DNA of 64,000 nucleotides, taken from Strongylocentrotus droebachiensis. Taxonomy: Eukaryota > Echinodermata > Echinoidea > Camarodonta > Strongylocentrotidae. The DNA lies in the NCBI GenBank assembly GCA_035222895.1, contig JAVYIG010007187.1:1-64000 (forward strand). The letters run 5' to 3'. Each line of letters starts with the position of its first letter. Position 1 is the first letter of the stretch. The position numbers and the translations under genes were made by a program. This document shows, piece after piece, positions 58,205 through 64,000 of this stretch. The notes under the pieces were generated by a model. That model had not been told where the DNA came from and made no database searches. It saw only the letters and a list, made by a program, of their open reading frames with translations.

Positions 58205-58650
58205 TTAAAGCACTCTCAAGCTTCTGCTAGCTTCTGTCTCTTCTTGTAGCTGTCCTAAATTGCTGTGAGACATGTAGATTGCATGGATGGTTTTGTCAAA
58301 TTCCATGGTAGGTTGCTTCTTTGGGTTGATCCTCGACAAACCATCTCTTTCTGGCTTGTATACGAGCTCGAAGTTGTATGGTTGCAAACAGAGAAGCATC
58401 CATTGGCGTCAGGGCAGAATGTTGGCTAGGTTTTTCTTATGGATGCTTGCCAGCGGCTTATGGTCGAATTCCACTGCGAAATTTTGCTCTATACACGTAT
58501 CTGTCAAACCTTGTACAGCCAAACACTACCGCTAACATTTTCATTCAATGTTTGCATATGGGCTTTCTGTCTCTGTCAATGCTTTAATCACGAATGAGAC
58601 TGGTTTCCCCTCCTGTAGTGCTGCTCCTAGTCCTCTTGTGGACGCATCCT
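58205..58650 (-). pseudogene. Ty3/gypsy RNase H pseudogene (second element)
   Basis: Minus-strand pieces: DASTRGLGAALQEGKPV (first Asp), ESPYANIE, then VEFDHKPLASI and LQPYNFELVYKPERDGLSRI. This is the usual series from RNase H into the tether. Frame changes and stops (for example just before DAST) inactivate it. Confidence 0.75.
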
Positions 58651-59500
58651 AGTTAAGTGCTTTGAGGAGTCAAAGTATGTTCAGTGCACATGGATGACAC
58701 CACTGATTTCAAGTGCTCAAATGCCTTCTGGTGTGATCGATGGAGTCCACTGCGCCACTCACTGTTCTTCCTAGTCAATGCACGTAAGGTTTCTGCATTG
58801 TCAGCCAGATTTGAGATGAAGGGAGACATGTACTGTACCATCCCTAGAAACTGTTGCAACTCTCTTAAGCAGCCTGGCGCTGAAAGACTCTGCAATCTTT
58901 GCAGGATCTGGATGCACACCTTCTTTGTCGTAGAGACAGCCAAAAAACTTCACCTGTGGGGTCTTCACGTCACATTTGTCTGTATTGAAGACAAGTCCAT
59001 ATTCTCGTCCCACAGCCATGAGGTTATGTAGAGCTTTGTCATGCTCTGCTTCAGTCTTTCCATACACAACTATATCATCTGCAATGCCAATCGTGCCTGA
59101 GCAGTGCTCAAGGATCTGATCCATCTTCTCCTGGAATATGTCTTGAACCTCTCAAATGGCAAATAGGATCTGTACCTTCTGAAGCTCCAATAAACAAGTC
59201 TGGCATCTCGCTTTGAGAACACTTGAGCACCATGTAGCTTATGAGTGATCTCCTTGAGTGTTGGGGCATTGTGATATGTCCGCTTACATGCCTTATTGAG
59301 GTCCTTTGGGTCAAGTTAAGCTCGTAGCTGTACATAGCTTTTCCTGCTGAAAGCAAACAAAGAAACCCAATCAGTAGGCTTGGTCACCTTCTCTATGACC
59401 TCAATCGATTCCATCCTATCCAGCTCTTCCTTCAATTCATCTTGAAGATGGATGGGAAACTTCGTTGGAGGATGGTCAACAGGTTCTGTATTATCTTCAA
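58651..59500 (-). pseudogene. Ty3/gypsy reverse transcriptase pseudogene (second element)
   Basis: Reading inward: ELKEELDRMESIEVIEKVT (about 59400-59450), PTDWVS, LDPKDLNKACKR, VFSKRDAR..YWSF (first catalytic Asp retained; frame broken just after), then GIADDIVVYGKTEAEHDKAL (IADD box at ~59075), VKFFGCLYDKEGVHPDPAKI, and in another frame LRELQQFLGMVQYMSPFISN. At least three frame changes separate these. The motif order is complete, so decay here is by point changes and indels and not by a core deletion. Confidence 0.85.
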
Positions 59501-59848
59501 TAGTGATGTGGTATTCGCCTGGGAATCTCCCGATACCTTGGAACAGATCTGGGTACTTATCTCAGATCCTGTGTACTCTTGATCATGTTTGGTCTGCATC
59601 TCTGATGCTACTCACAGTTCACTAGAACTAGATGCATCCTGACTGAACTCTGCAATCCGAGGATGGCAGTGTATCTACAATGAAGAAGTTATACAGTAGG
59701 CTTGCGGGTGCACCGTGTGAGAGAGAGGGAGGATTGAGGAGTCCTGAAAAGGACTCCGGTAATCTTTCTTGAAGAAGTTGTTGCGGAACCACTTCCCATC
59801 TTTGTACTGGCAGGGAATATCAAACAACCATATTGTTGTATTGCTGTC

Positions 59849-60274
59849 TCATTGTAAGCATACAATCTGACATGTCACAGTATTACAGCTGACTTTAATA
59901 AGAGGATATTCCTGGTCATCTAGGAGCTCTGGAAACACTTTCCTGAAGCACCGAAGAGGCAACACATTCCCCTGTGCTCCTGTGTCCACCTTTACTCTCA
60001 AAATGTGGTTACTCAGCTTGTTCCTCATGCAAAACTTCAAAGTTGCGAAAAGCTCATCGCTGTCATCAGTAGGAACACCATCAATATGGACATGTCCAAC
60101 ATAGATTGACTCTATAGATATATCATCAAACTCCCTCTGTAGATCATCATCATCTGCAGTACTGGCAATAGGATGCAAATTTTTTGCGGAGGTAGGGGTT
60201 CTGCTTTTACTTTGGTTCCTCCGATTTCCTTTGTCTCCTTTCATGCCACATTTGTGACACTGTGACTTGAACAC
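59849..60274 (-). pseudogene. Ty3/gypsy nucleocapsid knuckle and protease (second element)
   Basis: 141 open codons. CHKCGMKGD (residues ~7-15) is the start of a CCHC zinc knuckle whose final Cys is not seen. An acidic linker follows, then LRVKVDTGAQGNVLPLRCF (~93-111) with an intact D-T-G aspartic protease site. It joins gag upstream and RT downstream only through stops. Confidence 0.8.
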
Positions 60275-60427
60275 AGTTCAATTCTTTGGTGGATGTCTCA
60301 ATCCACAATGCTTGCAGGTACTGGTGTACATACTACATAATGTACCGAGGCTCTATCCAGACTGTTCAAGAGACTCGTGTGTGAGTCACTAGCCGTGTGT
60401 GTCCTGGATATAATGATGCAGCTTCAT

Positions 60428-60914
60428 CTAGCTTGAGATGCTCATCCTTGCTGAGAGTAGGATCTTTTGTACCTCTGGGTGCTTGATCCCAGCAATCAAA
60501 ACTTTGATGATCCTCTCAACAGACCCTTCAGTCTTACACTTTGCTAGTTTTGTGTGGCATCTTAGAACAAATTCATGAATAATCTCTAATGCCCCCTGTC
60601 TGTACCTATGGAACTCCAATCTAGGGATCCGAAAATTCTCCTGGGGCTCTAGCTGGGTGGAGAATTAATGCTTTCCAAACGTTCTTGGGGGTCGTTCAGT
60701 TTTTAATTCTTCTGTCATCGTCCACGTATTGAACATCCCACGTCCTTCCACTCCTGTCCATAGTATCACATACAATGTAGGTATGCTGTTCCTCTTCAGG
60801 AGGCTCTTTTATTTTGAACCACACGTTGGCAACTTGTTTAAACTCTCGCAATTCTTATGAACGGTCCGGCTTGGACCAGTCCATCTTGGGACCTGGAATA
60901 GCTCCACTAGCCAT
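60428..60914 (-). pseudogene. Ty3/gypsy gag pseudogene (second element)
   Basis: Begins with ATG at 60914 (MASGAIPGPKMDWSKPD), a start typical of this gag group, followed by an in-frame TAA. The rest shows FKQVANVWF, EEEQHTYIV, then FHRYRQGALEIIHEFVLRC (about 60560-60619) and LIAGIKHPEVQK. Several stops interrupt it. Confidence 0.75.
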
Positions 60915-62359
60915 GGCAATACCCGTTATTGAAACCTTAGTACGAGAACATTAGCAGTGCAAACAATTGCTCTTATAATATATATTCAAAAACAAATGTC
61001 ACAGGTTAAAAACATTTGCCAATATGTGAAAAAGACTTTTGTCATTCAGTATACACTTTCACATGGCATACAAATCCATCTTTGAACAGACCTTTTAAAA
61101 TTTCAATTCAATATGATGATTTAGCTCTTGCAACAAAAATTACTTTAGGCTAAGTTACTTCCATACAACAGTAGAACCACATTGATACAAATATCAATAT
61201 TCGACAGGATCTAGATCCTATCTAGCATGAAATGAAAATGACTTCACAGAATCAGATCACACTGTTTAAACTAGTCTTACTCTTGTCTTTAATACTCTTA
61301 GGCCTATAGACTTACAGTAACTACATGCTACACATGCATGAATGAATTTATATTCGTCAACTGAAGTCCTTAAAGATCTAGGCCTACTACTACTAATACC
61401 AGTACTATTTTGTACTATAAATTATAGTCCATAATATCCGTACAGCAGTTCTGTTACTCTGCAACAACTAATCCTGACTCGTTATGGTCTAAATTTAGTC
61501 GTTTATAGTTCAGATTAAGTGTTCATGTTCAATATGCCAAGTCTTGCTTTCTTGATCCGCTGATCAGCATAGCATTCAAATCTTGTTGTAGATTAGATCT
61601 GAATCCTGCATGCTCACCAGCATTAGCCTCTAGGCTAGGGTCTAGCGTTCCTGGGTCAGGTCAGGACTTCCAACTATATAGTCACCATGCTCACTCGATT
61701 GAGACAACGTACAGCGTCATCAAAATGTATAGTCAAGTTCTCGGCGGTCCGATCGCTCAAAATTGGATCATGTAAACAAAACGAATTGGCTGAGCTTTAT
61801 AACCGGTAGACGACAAGTTACTGTCGATACTCACTGTGCTGCAGCCCGAACGTAGCAAACTCATTCCATATCTGTTCAAGATATCCTGATCCATTATCAT
61901 AAAATCGTCACAGCACAGGTTCGCATCTGGCTGCCACCATGTCAAACAAGCATTAATAAGTCCAAACAAATTTGATGCTATAAAGTTCAACATCAATGTA
62001 ATAGGTTTATTGGGTGAATAACATCAGCAAAAAAACTGGCTGGGCCGGGACCACCATGATCAAATATGAGGGTGTATAGTTGTACGCATATACATTATGA
62101 CCTCAGCTACATCACTGCGTATATCAAGTTGCTCATCCATATAATACATATTACTACAGGCAGGGTCAGTATTAAAATCAAAATGAAAGAAAACTAAAGA
62201 TAAGATAGAAATGAGTCCCATTAATTGCCTTGTGAATCACCGTAACAGAGCTCGCCTTGCCTATATGTAAATACTATTGCCCATTATATTTCGCCTTATA
62301 CTGTATGCTTTGCTTGTGATGTGCTGTCATTGGTTCTTAGTTTTGTAATTTATGCATAT
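60915..62359. other. Unique DNA, possible gypsy leader
   Basis: The minus strand at ~61920-61945 reads TTTGACATGGTGGCAGCCAG. A CA end followed by TGGTGGCAG is the form of an LTR end plus primer-binding site in some gypsy elements and is correctly placed upstream of gag. No matching LTR was found on the other side, so this is tentative. Otherwise nothing is seen. Confidence 0.35.
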
Positions 62360-64000
62360 CTTGTTAGGGTTAAACTCAGGGGGGGGGAGGGCTACAACTA
62401 CAACTCTTCAAACCGCCCAGATAAAAAGAAACAAAAAGAGTTAGACAGGGTCAATAATTCAATATACAATCACATGACTAAAAAAGATAGATGGAAAATT
62501 GATGGGTCACAATGACTTGCCTTAACAGAGCTTTATCTGGTTTGCCCTAAGCCATTTCAAATGCAGCGTTCCTTTATTTCGAATTTCTAATTCATACATC
62601 TTTTGTTGATGTTAAACTCAGGGGAGGCTAAAATCCTAAATTTTAGCCGGCCAGGCTCCCTCTGGGATGCAACCCTAGCTTGCATCCATATGGGCTGTGA
62701 AGGGGAAAACCCTGTTTCGGCCCTAGGATCAAGTGGCTTCGGCTCCTGGTCATATACATTGCTTCAATGAACAATTGTCTTGCCTTGTGGGTAACCTTAA
62801 CAGAGCTTGATCTGGCTTGCCCTAGTTTAGTCGTTTCAATATTGTCTGGGGTTCCTTTATTTCTAATTCATACATATTTTGTTGATGTAAAACTCAGGGG
62901 AAGCTAAAATCTTCAATTTTAGCCGGCTAGGCTCCCTCTGGGATGCAACCCTAGCTTGCATCTGTATGGGCTGTGAAGGGGGAAACCCTGATATTAAGTG
63001 GCTTCACTTCATGATTAGCGCATACATTGCTTCCATGAACATAGCCATGCTTTACGTTTTTTAAGATATTGCCCAGCTGATATATGTAAGTGCGTCACTT
63101 GCCCATTATGCATTGCCCTGTGATGTGTCAAGTGTCTTTTTTTTTCATGCAAGAAAGGAATATAATAGACTAGCCCATGCAGTAGCTGTACGTCTCGACG
63201 TTCTGTGTGATAAAAGTGCTGAGATATTATGACGGCACTCATTTTTTTTGCTTGTACCTCTAATATTTTTACCTCTGATATTCTTACATCTGACATTTTT
63301 ACCTCTGACATTTTTACCTCTGACATTTTTACCTCTGACATTTTTACCTCTGACATTTTTACCTCTGACATTTTTTCCTCTGACATTTTTACCTCTGACA
63401 TTTTTACCTCTGATATTTTTTCCTCTGACATTTTTACACCGAGCCTGCCCAAAGCCCTTTCAAATGTTTGAGGTTCCTTTCTTTCTAATTTATACATCTT
63501 TTGTAGATGTTGAACTCAGGGGAGGCTAAAACCCTTAGTATTATTCAGCCAGGCCAGGCTCCCTCCGTGATACAACCCTAGCTTGCATCCGTTTGGGCTG
63601 TGAAGGGGGAAACCCTGTTATCAAGTGGCTTCGGCTCATGATCAGCGCATACATTGCTTCCATGAACGTTACCATCCTTTACCTTTTTTTAGATATTGCC
63701 CAGCCGATATGTAAATGTGTCACTTGACCATTATGCATTGCCCTGTGATGTGTCAAGTGTCTTTGGTTTAGTTTAGTTTTTTCATGCAACTCTCAAAACC
63801 ACCCAGGTAAAATTCCCTCAAGGAGAGAAACAAAAAGGGTTGGGCTGGGTCAGTTTAAACAATGAAAATATAGAAAAGATGGATAGAAAATGTGTCACAC
63901 TGCCTTTTTTGTGGGTCACCTTAACAGAGCTAAACTTGGCTTGCCCTAAGCCCTTTCAAATATATCTGAGGTTCCTTTTTTTCTAACTCACACATCTTTT
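62360..64000 (+). repeat. Degenerate tandem repeat array, running off the window
   Basis: Blocks starting (T)AAACTCAGGGGAGGCTAAA recur at about 62372, 62614, 62890 and 63513. Each is followed by CCAGGCTCCCTC, GATGCAACCCTAGCTTGCAT and GGGCTGTGAAGGGG, and preceded by GGTTCCTTT(A/C)TTTCTAA.TCATACAT. Spacing is uneven (240, 276, 623 bp) because segments are inserted or missing, including the 15-bp minisatellite. The final bases begin a further unit. Confidence 0.85.
63241..63436 (-). repeat. 15-bp minisatellite TTTTTACCTCTGACA
   Basis: About 13 units with few variants. The minus strand reads as a KMSEV pentapeptide repeat inside a 160-codon frame (63015-63497), and the plus strand is open too. 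This follows from the 15-bp period and is not evidence for a protein. Same motif as in the macrosatellite cores. Confidence 0.92.

Larger units (their letters stand above)
57150..60914 (-). mobile_element. Second Ty3/gypsy element, decayed, gag to integrase
   Basis: Minus-strand order gag, zinc knuckle and protease, RT, RNase H, integrase, as in Ty3/gypsy. Many stops and frameshifts. It is unrelated at the sequence level to the macrosatellite core. The RT active site reads IADD and the zinc knuckle CHKCG, a type common in K02A2.6-like elements of invertebrates. LTRs not identified. Confidence 0.85.

Noticed and set aside
63015..63497. 160-codon KMSEV-repeat protein
   Set aside because: Product of a 15-bp minisatellite; the other strand is equally open and the flanking parts read through known repeat blocks.

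Overview
This is eukaryotic DNA, AT-rich and made almost entirely of repeats. I found no intact host protein gene. The mix of families suggests a marine invertebrate genome, possibly an echinoderm or another deuterostome: BEL/Pao and Ty3/gypsy elements, a CR1/L2-type LINE tail carrying the 'TATATAGCGC ... AAAGCGCTTTACA' ending, tRNA-derived sequence, a DIRS/Crypton-like tyrosine recombinase and TTAA/TA-flanked MITEs. The organism is an inference and I cannot name a species.

Layout. (1) 1-9833: a structurally complete, young BEL/Pao retrotransposon on the minus strand (1368-9770). It has ~1.3-kb LTRs, gag and pol, and sits inside a MITE (917-9833) whose intact relative lies at 13873-14395. (2) 9834-15290: mostly unique DNA with a long foldback element (12461-13338), the second MITE and a proline-codon-like minisatellite. 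(3) 15655-22190: a satellite of ~166-bp monomers, homogeneous on the left and degenerate on the right, with a second foldback element inserted cleanly at a TA. (4) 22249-46440: the most striking region, a macrosatellite of seven ~2.6-kb cores, each preceded by an array of 90-bp repeats (12, 5, 9, 9, 7, 7 and 15 monomers). Each core is a dead minus-strand Ty3/gypsy fragment (gag, protease, and an RT that has lost its catalytic centre). All copies share the same lesions, so the unit spread by tandem DNA duplication and not by retrotransposition. (5) 46441-57149: unique DNA, a tyrosine-recombinase fragment, two inverted copies of a small MITE, a third MITE, simple repeats, a degenerate ~110-130-bp repeat field and a tRNA-like SINE remnant. 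(6) 57150-60914: a second, unrelated and decayed Ty3/gypsy element (gag to integrase, minus strand), interrupted by a LINE 3' tail. (7) 62360-64000: another degenerate tandem array, which contains a 15-bp minisatellite whose motif also occurs inside the macrosatellite cores.

Only the BEL/Pao gag and pol look capable of acting together. Gag would form the particle, and pol would supply nucleocapsid-like zinc knuckles, protease, reverse transcriptase, RNase H and integrase. The rest is decayed or non-coding. The window reads as a heterochromatin-like or rearrangement-prone repeat island with at least three generations of nested insertion and two independent episodes of tandem amplification.
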